A stretch of 33,738 nt of DNA, taken from contig NZ_JALEGG010000088.1 in NCBI RefSeq assembly GCF_022763525.1, positions 1 through 33,738 of the forward strand, read 5' to 3'. The stretch is from Acidovorax sp. GTDB lineage: Bacteria > Pseudomonadota > Gammaproteobacteria > Burkholderiales > Burkholderiaceae_C. The position numbers and the translations under genes are program-made. Positions 8,088-15,860 of this stretch are shown in pieces (the first letter of the stretch is position 1; each line of letters begins with the position of its first letter). The notes beneath the pieces are model-generated. The model did not search any database, was not told the origin of the DNA, and saw only the letters and a list, made by a program, of their open reading frames with translations.

Positions 8088-8807
8088 GTGCGCCTTGGGC
8101 GGCGCGGGCAGCGCGGGCGACGCCATGCCGTCGGCCACCACAAAGGTCAGCGTGGTCACATAGCTGGCTTCGCCGTACTTCTCGCCTTGCACTTCGCCGG
8201 GGGTCTTGTCGCTGTGCTTCACCTCGGCCACGTACTGGCCCTTCCAGGGCGTGGCGAAGGCCACGGTGCCGTCGTCGGCTGTCTCGGCCTCGCGCGTCCA
8301 GCCCGAGGGCGCGGCCAGCTGCACCTTGGCCTTGGGCAGCGGTGCGCCCTGGTAGACCACCTTGAACTCGCCGGGCTTGCCCGTGGGCACCAGGTCCAGC
8401 GGCGCGGTGGGCGCCACGGCCTGCGATAGGCCCGCCACCCAGCGCGCCGAGGGCTGCCAGTACATGGTGGGCAGGTTGCGCTTGCTGCGGTCGATCAGCG
8501 GGTAGGTGGCTGCGGCGAACAGTGTGTCGGGCGTGCCGGCCACGGTGTAGTGGAAGCCGTCCTTGCCCAACTGGCCTTCCACGCGCTGCGCGGCGGTGCC
8601 GGTGCGCTGCTCGAGCGCCGGCACGCCCTTGAACTGGTCCAGACGGCCTGGCGAGGTCTCGCGCAGGTTTTCGTTGAACTCGCCGAAGTGCAGACGGGCT
8701 TGGCCGCCGGTGTTCTCCAGCCATACCTGGTGGGCGTGTGCGGTGGCGGCGGCCGTGATGGATGCGGCGGCGATCAAGGCGGTCTTGAAGAGCAAGGACG
8801 AAGACAT
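8085..8807 (-). CDS. DUF4198 domain-containing periplasmic protein
   Basis: This is a 240-residue secreted protein. The signal peptide is predicted to be cut at TAHA|HQVWLE (about residue 25/26), leaving histidine as the first mature residue. The HxVWLE start is typical of DUF4198, a family often found beside TonB-dependent receptors and metal-uptake genes. The second half has Ig-like beta segments (for example FKVVYQGAPLPKAKVQL and GTVAFATPWKGQYVAEVKHSDK), as expected of this fold. The ATG at 8805-8807 is supported by AAGGAAA seven bases upstream. It sits between two receptor genes in the same orientation. A periplasmic metal- or metallophore-handling role is inferred from context only. Confidence 0.85.
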   Translation of the reverse strand: MSSSLLFKTALIAAASITAAATAHAHQVWLENTGGQARLHFGEFNENLRETSPGRLDQFKGVPALEQRTGTAAQRVEGQLGKDGFHYTVAGTPDTLFAAATYPLIDRSKRNLPTMYWQPSARWVAGLSQAVAPTAPLDLVPTGKPGEFKVVYQGAPLPKAKVQLAAPSGWTREAETADDGTVAFATPWKGQYVAEVKHSDKTPGEVQGEKYGEASYVTTLTFVVADGMASPALPAPPKAH

Positions 8808-9025
8808 GGCAGTTTCCTTTCGGTGGTGTTGAACAACGATGGCGGGCACGGCGCTGCACGCCCCGCGCGGTGCGGGGACGGCATGGCAGTGCGAAAGGGG
8901 GTGGCTGCCTGCGCCCGGTGGTCAGGCGCTGGGTGGCTGGGGCAACGCTGGTTCAGCGGTGCACGACGGCTGGAAGCGGCGCCTGCTGGCGACGCCGATC
9001 GGGCTGAAGGGTGTGTTGTGTGGCG

Positions 9026-11275
9026 TCAGAAGTCCACGCCGACGCTCAGTGACAGCCTGCGGGGAGCACCCACCACCAGGTAGCCCGCGCCGGGGTAGCC
9101 GCCCGACGATGCCCAGTAGCTTCGGTTGGCCACGTTGTCCACGCGGGCGCGCAGCGTCACGAGGCGGCCCTGCACTTCGGTCAGGTAGCGCACACCCAGG
9201 TCCAGCCGGTTCCAGCTGGGCACGCTGAGCGTGTTGGTGGCGTTGGCGACCACCGAGCCGGTGTGTACCAGACGCCCATCCAGTGCCAGGCCGTTCACGC
9301 CCGGCACATCCCATTCGGCGCCGATGTTGGCCTGCAGCCTGGGCACGCCGATCACGCGGCGGCCGTCGGTGCTGGCGGCGCCCGTGTTCAGCTGCTTGGC
9401 TTCGAGCCAGGTCAGGCCGCCCAGCAGGCGCAGGCCCTTGGTGGCCTCGCCCTGCACGGCCAGTTCGATGCCCTGGTGGCGGTCCCGGCCATTGCTGCGA
9501 AAGATGTTGTCGCTGCCCACATAAGCGCGAGGCTTGGTGGTGGAGAACAGCGCCACACTGCCCCCGAAGCGGCCACCGTCGAACTTCACGCCCACTTCCT
9601 TTTGCTTGGCGACATAGGGCGAAAGCATCTCGCCCCGGTTGGCGGCGGTGGAGGGCGCGGTCTGGCCCTGGCTCAGGCCTTCCACGTAGTTGCCATACAG
9701 CGAGAAGCCCTTGTCCAGCTTGTAGACGGCCGCGAGCAGCGGGCTGGTGCGGCTCTGGTCGTAGCGGTCGGTCTGCACGGCGGTGCCGTAGGCGTAGTTG
9801 GCGATCTCCATCGTCTGGTGGCGCAGGCCGGCCGTGAGCAGCAGGCGGCCCTCCAGCAGCGACATCGTGTCGCCCAGCGCGAAGCTGCTCAGGCGCGTGC
9901 TGCCGGTGCGGCGCGGGTCGGCCAGATCGCCGCCGCGGAGTGTGTTGGCGCTGAAGGCGGGCAGGGCGGAGTACACCGGCTGGTAGAGGTTGGTGGCCTG
10001 CGTGTTGCCGAAGTCCATGGCATAGGCGTTCTTCTTTTCGGCGCTGAAGTGCGAGGCCACCAGCACCCATTCGTGCCCCACGCTGCCGGTCTGCAGCTTG
10101 CCGCGCAGGCCCAGTTCGCCGGTGTCCACACTGTCCTTGCGCGTGTTGTCGAAACGGTAGGTGGTGCCGGCGCCGGTGCCGCTGTTGCTCACCGTGAGGT
10201 TGGCCAGCGAATTCGCTTCGGAGCTGCGGCGTGCGCCCGCAGCGGCCCAGCCGGTCACGTTCGGCGTAATGTCCCACTCGCCGCGCAGGGTGCCGAAGGT
10301 GTCGCGCTCGTTGGAGTAGGTCCAGGGCTGGGCGAAGTTCGCGCCGCCGTCGGGAGCAGCAGGCATCTGCGTTACGCCCGAGGCCAGCGTCACGTTGGTG
10401 CGGGTGCTTTGGAGCTTGTGGTCCTGCCAGCCGATGTCGCCCGACAGGCGCACATCGCGGCTGCGCCAGTCCAGGCCCACGGCTGCCAGGCCGAGCTTCA
10501 CGTCTTCATGGTCCACGGCCGTGCCGCCGTTGTGGGTGGCCGCGTTCACGCGGATGCCGGTGTTGCCGTCGGGGCCGAAGCGGCGTGCAATGTCGGCCGC
10601 CAGCTGCGTTTGGCCGCCGCTCGAGACACCGAAGGTCACACGGTTCAGGGGCTCGTTGGGCGCGCGCTTGGGCAGCAGGTTGATGCTGCCGCCGATGCCG
10701 CCGCCGTTCGGGCTGGCGCCATTCAAGAAGGCCGAGGCGCCGCGCAGCACTTCCACGCGCTCGAACAGCTCGGTGGCGATGTACTGGCGCGGCAGCAGGC
10801 TGTACAGGCCGTTGTAGGCCGTGTCGTCCGAATCGAGGATGAAGCCGCGGATGAAGTACGCCTCCTGGAAGTTGCCAAAGCCCCGCGCCACGCGCACCGT
10901 GGGGTCGTTCTGCAGCACGTCGCCCACGCTGCGGGCGTGGCGGTCCTGGATCAATTCGTTGGTGTAGCTGGTGATGGAAAACGGCGTGTCCATGGCATCG
11001 CGCGTGCCCAGGATGCCCGCGCGGCCGCCGCGCGCCACCTGGCCGCCGGGGTAGGCCGGAGAGAGGCCCTGCGCCGATGCGTCGGCACTGGCGTTCACGG
11101 TCACGGTGGACAGGGTTTTGGCCTCACTCGCCGTGGCAGGGGCTGGAGGTTGCTGCGCATGCAGCGCGGGAGCGGCGAGGGCCAGCACTGCCACGGCTGC
11201 CGCAACTGCCACGGGGGTGGCAGAAAACACAGGGCGCAGCAGTGGGGCGGGGCGGGAGGATGGTGCGGAAGGCAT
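9026..11275 (-). CDS. TonB-dependent siderophore receptor
   Basis: This is a 749-residue receptor with a long signal peptide (cleavage near LHA|QQ, residue 40). The TonB-box-like STVTVNA precedes a plug containing DTPFSITSYTNELIQ, DPTVRV, YFIRGF, RVEVLRGASAFLNGASPNGGGIGG and INLLPKRAP. The FLNG...GIGGSINLLPKRA pattern marks a receptor subfamily distinct from the other three in the window. The barrel ends in LSLSVGVDF with terminal Phe. It starts at the ATG 11273-11275, 27 bp after the small tryptophan-rich protein gene, and no strong ribosome-binding site is visible. Its position directly after the PepSY/small-protein pair suggests that the three act on the same metal complex. Confidence 0.92.
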   Translation of the reverse strand: MPSAPSSRPAPLLRPVFSATPVAVAAAVAVLALAAPALHAQQPPAPATASEAKTLSTVTVNASADASAQGLSPAYPGGQVARGGRAGILGTRDAMDTPFSITSYTNELIQDRHARSVGDVLQNDPTVRVARGFGNFQEAYFIRGFILDSDDTAYNGLYSLLPRQYIATELFERVEVLRGASAFLNGASPNGGGIGGSINLLPKRAPNEPLNRVTFGVSSGGQTQLAADIARRFGPDGNTGIRVNAATHNGGTAVDHEDVKLGLAAVGLDWRSRDVRLSGDIGWQDHKLQSTRTNVTLASGVTQMPAAPDGGANFAQPWTYSNERDTFGTLRGEWDITPNVTGWAAAGARRSSEANSLANLTVSNSGTGAGTTYRFDNTRKDSVDTGELGLRGKLQTGSVGHEWVLVASHFSAEKKNAYAMDFGNTQATNLYQPVYSALPAFSANTLRGGDLADPRRTGSTRLSSFALGDTMSLLEGRLLLTAGLRHQTMEIANYAYGTAVQTDRYDQSRTSPLLAAVYKLDKGFSLYGNYVEGLSQGQTAPSTAANRGEMLSPYVAKQKEVGVKFDGGRFGGSVALFSTTKPRAYVGSDNIFRSNGRDRHQGIELAVQGEATKGLRLLGGLTWLEAKQLNTGAASTDGRRVIGVPRLQANIGAEWDVPGVNGLALDGRLVHTGSVVANATNTLSVPSWNRLDLGVRYLTEVQGRLVTLRARVDNVANRSYWASSGGYPGAGYLVVGAPRRLSLSVGVDF

Positions 11276-11302
11276 GGGGAAAAGATCAAAAAAACAAGGA
11301 AC

Positions 11303-11533
11303 TCAGCGCAGTGCGGAGGAAGACGCGCCGGATGCATCTGCGGTGGATGCGGCCGCGGTCGCGCGGGGCCAGCTGTACCAGCCCATCACCGCCACGGGGA
11401 TGCCCAGCGCCACCCACGACCACCAGTCGCCCCAGGTATCGGACACCAGGGCGGTGAGCAGCCCGGTGGTGGTGAGCACGCCGATCACCATGGGCCAGCC
11501 CCACAGGGCCCAGAAGGAGCTTTGTTGTTTCAT
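11303..11533 (-). CDS. Small tryptophan-rich inner-membrane protein of unknown function (76 aa)
   Basis: This is a 76-residue protein with two hydrophobic helices, at about residues 13-32 (GWPMVIGVLTTTGLLTALV) and 38-54 (WSWVALGIPVAVMGWYS), joined by the short loop SDTWGDWW. It has seven tryptophans (residues 8, 10, 12, 34, 37, 38, 40) before the second helix proper, and an Ala/Ser-rich tail. The ATG (11531-11533) overlaps the TGA of the PepSY gene by ATGA, and the receptor gene follows 27 bp later. Conserved-looking placement and strict coupling indicate a real gene. I do not recognise a named family. A partner or subunit of the PepSY protein is the simplest reading. Confidence 0.8.
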   Translation of the reverse strand: MKQQSSFWALWGWPMVIGVLTTTGLLTALVSDTWGDWWSWVALGIPVAVMGWYSWPRATAAASTADASGASSSALR

Positions 11534-12732
11534 GCCGCCCCCTCGGTCGAGCGCGCAGCGCCCGGTGCAGGCAATGTGCCGCCCGCAAAGCCGTTGGTGG
11601 CGCTGCCCGCGGGTTGTGACGCGGGGCTCGCTGTCTGTACGCCCTTGCGCAGCCACAGGTACAAGCCACTGCCCAGGACCACGATGGTGGCGATGTCGAG
11701 CAGCGCCCAGAGGATCTTCATCGGCATGCCCCCGTAGTCGCCAAAGTGCAGCGGCTGCGACACCAGCAGCGCCGTCAGGTACCACGGCAGCGCGGGAGCG
11801 GCGGTGACCTGCGCCGTGCGCGCATCCACCAGCACGGGCTTGAGCAATTTGGAGGTGAGCGGCTCGTTGCCGCGCATGAAAAACGTGTTGTGGTGCGGGC
11901 TGGAGAACGCCGTGCCCGGGAACGCAATGAACGACAGCTTGGTGCCCGGCGCCTGGGCCTGCGCGGCCTCCAGTGCCTGCTGCAGCGGGCCGCGCTCTGC
12001 GGCGGGCACGATGGGCTGGCCTTCGTAGGGCTTGAGCAGGGCCGAGAGCTGGTCGTGCTGCCAGTACTTGATGAGCAGGTCGGCCCACGTATTGATCATG
12101 CCCGTGCCGCCCACCACGAAGGCCCACACCAGCGTGACGATGCCCAGCAGGTTGTGCAGGTCGAGCCATTTCACGCGCGCGGAGCGGCCTCGCCGCACCT
12201 CGCCAAACGCCAGCTTGCGCATGAAGGGCGCGTACAGCACCACCCCGGTGACGATGGCCACCAGCAGCAGCAAGCCCATGAAGCCCAGGAACAGCTTGCC
12301 CGGCAGGCCTGCGAACAGGTCCACATGCAGTTTGAACATCACGTACATGAAGCCCTCGTCAAAACGTGGCTGTGCCAGCACCTCGGCCGTGCGCGCATCC
12401 ACCGCCACCGAGCGGAAGTCATCGGTGGGCGCCGGGGTGGGCGTGAGCGTGACGAACCAGACGTTGTCATCGTCTTCCGCATGCGATGCGAACTGCACCA
12501 CGCGCTCGGGGTGCAGCGCGTGGGCGGTGGTCAGTACCTTGTCGAGGCTGGCGCGCGGCGTGTTGGCAGGCATGGCCGGCGCCTCCACTTCTGTGCCCAG
12601 CAGGTGGCCGATTTCGTGGTGAAAGATCAGCGGCAGGCCTGTGAGGCACAGCAGCAGCATGAAGACGGTGCACACCAGGCTGGACCACTTGTGGGTCCAG
12701 CTCCAGCGGCGCAGGGCGGTGGGGCTCAGCAT
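11530..12732 (-). CDS. PepSY-associated transmembrane protein (iron-regulated, PiuB-like)
   Basis: This is a 400-residue inner-membrane protein of the PepSY-TM family. TM1 is at about residues 15-37 (SSLVCTVFMLLLCLTGLPLIF) after an HKW motif. A periplasmic PepSY-like domain follows, with DKVLTTAHALHPERVV and VAVDARTAEVLAQ. A middle pair of helices comes next, around LFLGFMGLLLLVAIVTGVVLY and LDLHNLLGIVTLVWAFVVGG, then a second periplasmic region and a last helix (ILWALLDIATIVVLGSGLYLWL). Relatives are iron-regulated, and some have been proposed or shown to reduce ferric siderophores. Reductase activity here is inference. The start at 12732 lacks a strong ribosome-binding site. It is the first gene after a Fur-like site and overlaps the 76-aa gene by 4 bp. 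Confidence 0.88.
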   Translation of the reverse strand: MLSPTALRRWSWTHKWSSLVCTVFMLLLCLTGLPLIFHHEIGHLLGTEVEAPAMPANTPRASLDKVLTTAHALHPERVVQFASHAEDDDNVWFVTLTPTPAPTDDFRSVAVDARTAEVLAQPRFDEGFMYVMFKLHVDLFAGLPGKLFLGFMGLLLLVAIVTGVVLYAPFMRKLAFGEVRRGRSARVKWLDLHNLLGIVTLVWAFVVGGTGMINTWADLLIKYWQHDQLSALLKPYEGQPIVPAAERGPLQQALEAAQAQAPGTKLSFIAFPGTAFSSPHHNTFFMRGNEPLTSKLLKPVLVDARTAQVTAAPALPWYLTALLVSQPLHFGDYGGMPMKILWALLDIATIVVLGSGLYLWLRKGVQTASPASQPAGSATNGFAGGTLPAPGAARSTEGAA

Positions 12733-12935
12733 GGTGTGGAGTTGGTGCGGGAAGGGCTTCGCTGGCGCACATGCCCCCGGCCGCGCCACACCTCGGAGGT
12801 GGCGATGGCCGCAGCGGACGGCGTGAAGCGGAAAGAATGGTTCAAGCCAGGCAACCCGGAATACGAAAGGTCGATGGGTGCTGGCTGCAGCCCGAGCGCT
12901 GGTGGATGCGAACGGCTGTGGCTTGCGGAAACTGA

Positions 12936-12966
12936 ATTTTACATTGCAAATGCGAATTGTTTGTAT
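12936..12966 (-). promoter_or_regulatory. Candidate Fur-controlled promoter of the PepSY/receptor run
   Basis: GCAAATGCGAATTGTTTGTA (12946-12965) has the spaced GCGAAT/AAAT hexamer rhythm of Fur boxes. The best 15-mer, at 12951-12965, matches about 8 of 14 bases of TGATAATnATTATCA and is partly palindromic. On the minus strand a -10-like TAAAAT (12936-12941) lies immediately downstream, so a bound Fur dimer would cover the promoter. The implied leader to the PepSY start is about 200 nt. This is the weakest of the three main Fur-like sites. Confidence 0.5.
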
Positions 12967-13090
12967 TTATGTCGCTTTGCAGATGAAGTTCAGACCAGTT
13001 TTACGGTGCACACAGGAAAACGGCGTGTGTTGATGGTGCTCCTGGCTCCACTGGACGTCTTGGCCGATCACACATTCGCGCGTGCTTAAT

Positions 13091-13144
13091 GCTATTTATT
13101 TAATAGCTACCAGCGCTTGTTTTTAAGCGCTGGCAGCCAATATG
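13091..13144. repeat. Palindromic intergenic repeat, copy B
   Basis: A perfect 9-bp stem, CCAGCGCTT (13110-13118) with AAGCGCTGG (13125-13133), has a 6-nt loop. It is flanked on the left by a smaller hairpin GCTATT-TATTT-AATAGC (13091-13107) and on the right by CAGCCAATA. The core and the flanking AGCT/GCC parts match the copies at 8.0, 20.1 and 22.9 kb. It lies 35 bp past the stop of the Fiu-like receptor gene. It has no T-run on either side, so it is not a classic terminator. Confidence 0.75.
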
Positions 13145-13178
13145 ACGCTAACTCAAGCGTTGCACCTTGTGGGCTGCG

Positions 13179-15335
13179 TCAGAACCGCGTGCGCAGCGTC
13201 ACCTGCACCGCACGCGGCGAGCCTGGCAGGATCAGGTTGTCGTTGCTGCCATGGCTGGACACGTAGTACTTGCGGTTGGCCAGGTTCTTGACGTTCACGT
13301 CCACGTCCCATTGGCCCAGCGTGTACTGCAGCGCGGCGTCCACGGTGGTGTAGGCGGGGAGGGTGACCAGGTTGGTCAGCGAAGTGAAGCGCGCCCCCAC
13401 GTGGTTCACCCCGCCGCCCACGCGCAGGCCGTGGCCCAGGTCCTTCATGGCCCAGAGGAAGGCCGAGTTGCGTGGCGTGAGCGCGGGCACCTTGCCTTGT
13501 GCGGGGATGGCGGCGGTGGGAAGTTGCAGTGAGCTGGTGGTGGCCAGCGATTTCGTCATGCGGCCGTCCAGCCAGGCATAGCCTGCGCTCACATCCCAGC
13601 GGCCGGGCAGGCGGCCGTTGGCCGTGAGCTCCAGGCCGTTGGTGCGCTGGGTGCCCACGTTGATCTGGCGACTGGGGTTGGCGGGGTCGGTGTTCTTGAT
13701 GTTGGTGCGCTCCAGGTTGAAGAGCGCGCCGGTCACGTTCATGCGGCCATCGAGCAGGTCGAGCTTCACGCCGATCTCCTTGTTCTCGGTGATTTCGGGC
13801 TCGGCGCCCGTGTTGTTGGCGGCCAGCGCGAAGGTCTCGGCCGAGGGCTGGAAGGACTTGCTGTACGACACGTAGTACGACACTGCATCGCTGGGCTGCC
13901 ACACCAGGCCCGCGCGGGGGCTGAATTTCTTGTCGGTGCGCGAGAGGGCGCTGAGCTTCCGATCGAACGTGGTCTCTTGCCCGAACACGTCGTAGCGTGC
14001 TCCCAGCAGTGCTTTCCACTGCGGGGCCAGTGTGATCTGGTTCTGCCAGTACAGCGCGGCCGTGTCTTGCGTCGTGTGGCTGGGGATGGCGCTGTCGGCG
14101 TTGTAGTTGGCCGCCGGGATGGCCGGCGCCGCACCAATGGGGTTGAAGATGGATACGCGGTCCGCCCCGCCCGAGACGGACTCGGAGCGCTTCTTCTGCT
14201 GGCCCAGCTCCACCCCCATCAGCCACTCTTGCTTGAAGCCGCCCAGCTGGTTGCGCCAGGTGACATCGGTCTGGTTGAAGAAGCCCTTTTCATCGCGCAG
14301 GATGAACGAGCGCGTGCGGCCCACGGTCAGGTTCACCGGGTCGGTGGTGCCGCCGGGCAAGGTGTTGTAGCGGTCCAGCGTGTAGTCGTACAGGCGCGTC
14401 ACGTTGCGCACGGACCAGTCGTCGTTGAAGCGATGGTTCAGCGTGGCCGCGATCGATTGCATGGTGCTGGTGGTGGTGTCGTCCTGCGCGGCATTGCGCG
14501 AGCCGTAGTAGGTGCGGGCGGGCACGTTGACGGGGCGGCCGTTGAGCGCGGGAATGCCAAAGTCTGTGAGGCGCTTGTCGCGGGCGTTGGTGTACTGCAG
14601 CAACAGGTCGGTCTGCGCTGCGAGCTTGAGCGCGAGCGAGGGCGCGAAGTTGTGGCGCTTGACGAACTGCTGGTCGCGGTAGCTGCCGGAGTCCTCCACA
14701 GCGGCGTTGATGCGGAAGGCGGCGGTGTCGCTGATGCCCACATTCACATCGGCCGTGGCGCGGCGGTAGTCGAAATTGCCCAGGCCGAGAGATGCCTCGC
14801 CAGCGGTCTCGCCAAACTTGGGCTTCTTGGTCACGCGGTTGATCAGGCCGCCGGACGAGCCGCGCCCGTACAGCACGGCGGCGGGGCCCTTGAGCACTTC
14901 CACGCGCTCGATGTCGGCCAGGTCGCGGAAGTACAGCGCATCGTCGCGCACGCCGTCCACAAACTGGTCGGCAATGGCGGTGAAGCCGCGTATCACCACC
15001 TGGTCGCGCTGGCCGTCGCCGTGGCTCATGGCCACGCCGGGCACGTTGCGCAGCGCGTCCTCCATCGAGCGGGCACCTTGATCGCGCAAGAGCTGCTCGG
15101 GCACCACGTTCACGGCCTGAGGCACATTGCGCAGCGGCGCGCTGCCCTTGGTGGCAGAGGTGCTGGCTGCGGGCGAATAGCCGTCATCGCCGATGGTGGA
15201 CTGTACGGTGACTTCGCCCAGCGTTTGTGGCGTGGTCGAGGGTGGCGGGCTTTGGGCCCAGGCGGCGCTGCACAGCGCAGCGAGCAACGCGGCAGACGAA
15301 GGCCTGAGCGTGTGAGAGGAGCGGGTTGCGTGCAT
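13179..15335 (-). CDS. TonB-dependent siderophore receptor (Fiu/catecholate-like)
   Basis: This is a 718-residue outer-membrane receptor. The signal peptide is cut near AWA|Q (residue 27). The TonB-box-like GEVTVQS leads to a plug with PQAVNVVPEQLLRDQ, SMEDALRNVPGV, VVIRGF, RDLADIERVEVLKGPAAVLYGRGSSGG and INRVTKKP. The barrel ends in QVTLRTRF. The plug style resembles Fiu/PiuA-type receptors for monocatechol siderophores; the ligand assignment is tentative. The ATG at 15333-15335 is preceded by AAAGGAAA, the best ribosome-binding site among the four receptors. It is the last gene of the DUF3649-PepSY-DUF3325-receptor run and starts 189 bp after DUF3325. Confidence 0.92.
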   Translation of the reverse strand: MHATRSSHTLRPSSAALLAALCSAAWAQSPPPSTTPQTLGEVTVQSTIGDDGYSPAASTSATKGSAPLRNVPQAVNVVPEQLLRDQGARSMEDALRNVPGVAMSHGDGQRDQVVIRGFTAIADQFVDGVRDDALYFRDLADIERVEVLKGPAAVLYGRGSSGGLINRVTKKPKFGETAGEASLGLGNFDYRRATADVNVGISDTAAFRINAAVEDSGSYRDQQFVKRHNFAPSLALKLAAQTDLLLQYTNARDKRLTDFGIPALNGRPVNVPARTYYGSRNAAQDDTTTSTMQSIAATLNHRFNDDWSVRNVTRLYDYTLDRYNTLPGGTTDPVNLTVGRTRSFILRDEKGFFNQTDVTWRNQLGGFKQEWLMGVELGQQKKRSESVSGGADRVSIFNPIGAAPAIPAANYNADSAIPSHTTQDTAALYWQNQITLAPQWKALLGARYDVFGQETTFDRKLSALSRTDKKFSPRAGLVWQPSDAVSYYVSYSKSFQPSAETFALAANNTGAEPEITENKEIGVKLDLLDGRMNVTGALFNLERTNIKNTDPANPSRQINVGTQRTNGLELTANGRLPGRWDVSAGYAWLDGRMTKSLATTSSLQLPTAAIPAQGKVPALTPRNSAFLWAMKDLGHGLRVGGGVNHVGARFTSLTNLVTLPAYTTVDAALQYTLGQWDVDVNVKNLANRKYYVSSHGSNDNLILPGSPRAVQVTLRTRF

Positions 15336-15524
15336 GGTTTTTTCCTTTGAAGTGTGCGCAGCGCAGGTGAAGACACCTCGCACGCCGGGCCTGGCGCGGG
15401 CCGGTGGCCGGCCCCGCTGGGGGGTGCGAAGCAGTGACGGGAAACGTTGCTCGGTGGTGGAGACGTGTTGAGGAAAGGGCTGCGGGCACTCAGGCGCCCA
15501 GCAGCTGGCTGGAGCGACGTGCCA

Positions 15525-15857
15525 TTACCAGCCCAATGCCCACGCGAGCAGGCCGGTAACCAGGGCCCCGCCTGCGAAGGCTGGAGCGCGCCGGGGCTGC
15601 CAAGTCACCATGGCCGTGACCGCCACCGCCGCCACGGAGAGCGCGATGGCCCAGGCGGTCACGCCCAGGGATGTTGGCGTCGCGTGCGAAGGCCGGGCCG
15701 CCAGCCACAGTGACAGCAGCAGCAAAAGCCATCCGGCGCGGCGCAGGCGCAGCAGGTGGCGCGCACTGCCTTCGCGGCCGAGCGCATCCTGGTGGTGGCG
15801 GTCCATGCCCAGCGCGATGGCCGACCACGCGGCAAAACAAAGCAGGAATGCGGACAT
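15525..15857 (-). CDS. DUF3325 family small membrane protein
   Basis: This is a 110-residue hydrophobic protein with three predicted helices: residues 1-17 (SAFLLCFAAWSAIALGM), about 41-55 (GWLLLLLSLWLAARP) and a C-terminal helical region over about 63-110. Between the first two lies a charged stretch, DRHHQDALGREGSARHLLRLRR. The length, N-terminal pattern and position after a large PepSY protein fit DUF3325, a family found with DUF3649 and PepSY in iron-regulated operons of Pseudomonas and Burkholderiales. Molecular function is unknown. Its ATG begins 3 bp after the PepSY stop. Confidence 0.82.
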   Translation of the reverse strand: MSAFLLCFAAWSAIALGMDRHHQDALGREGSARHLLRLRRAGWLLLLLSLWLAARPSHATPTSLGVTAWAIALSVAAVAVTAMVTWQPRRAPAFAGGALVTGLLAWALGW

Positions 15858-15860
15858 GGC

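Larger units (their letters stand above)
12733..13178. other. Gene-free stretch: iron-operon leader and promoter, plus a palindromic repeat
   Basis: From 12733 to about 12930 the sequence is GC-rich leader of the PepSY gene without a credible gene. 12930-13030 is markedly AT-rich and carries the promoter/Fur-like region. 13088-13145 carries repeat copy B. No canonical terminator is seen after the receptor gene that ends at 13179; the repeat hairpin is the only strong structure there. Confidence 0.6.

Noticed and set aside
9263-11737. 824-codon plus-strand open frame
   Set aside because: It is antisense to the receptor and small membrane protein genes, with compositionally biased translation and no motif or ribosome-binding site.
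13091-13144. Repeat copy B as a rho-independent terminator for the Fiu-like receptor gene
   Set aside because: The stem is strong but no T-run follows it on the minus strand; the sequence match to three other spacers makes a dispersed repeat a better explanation.
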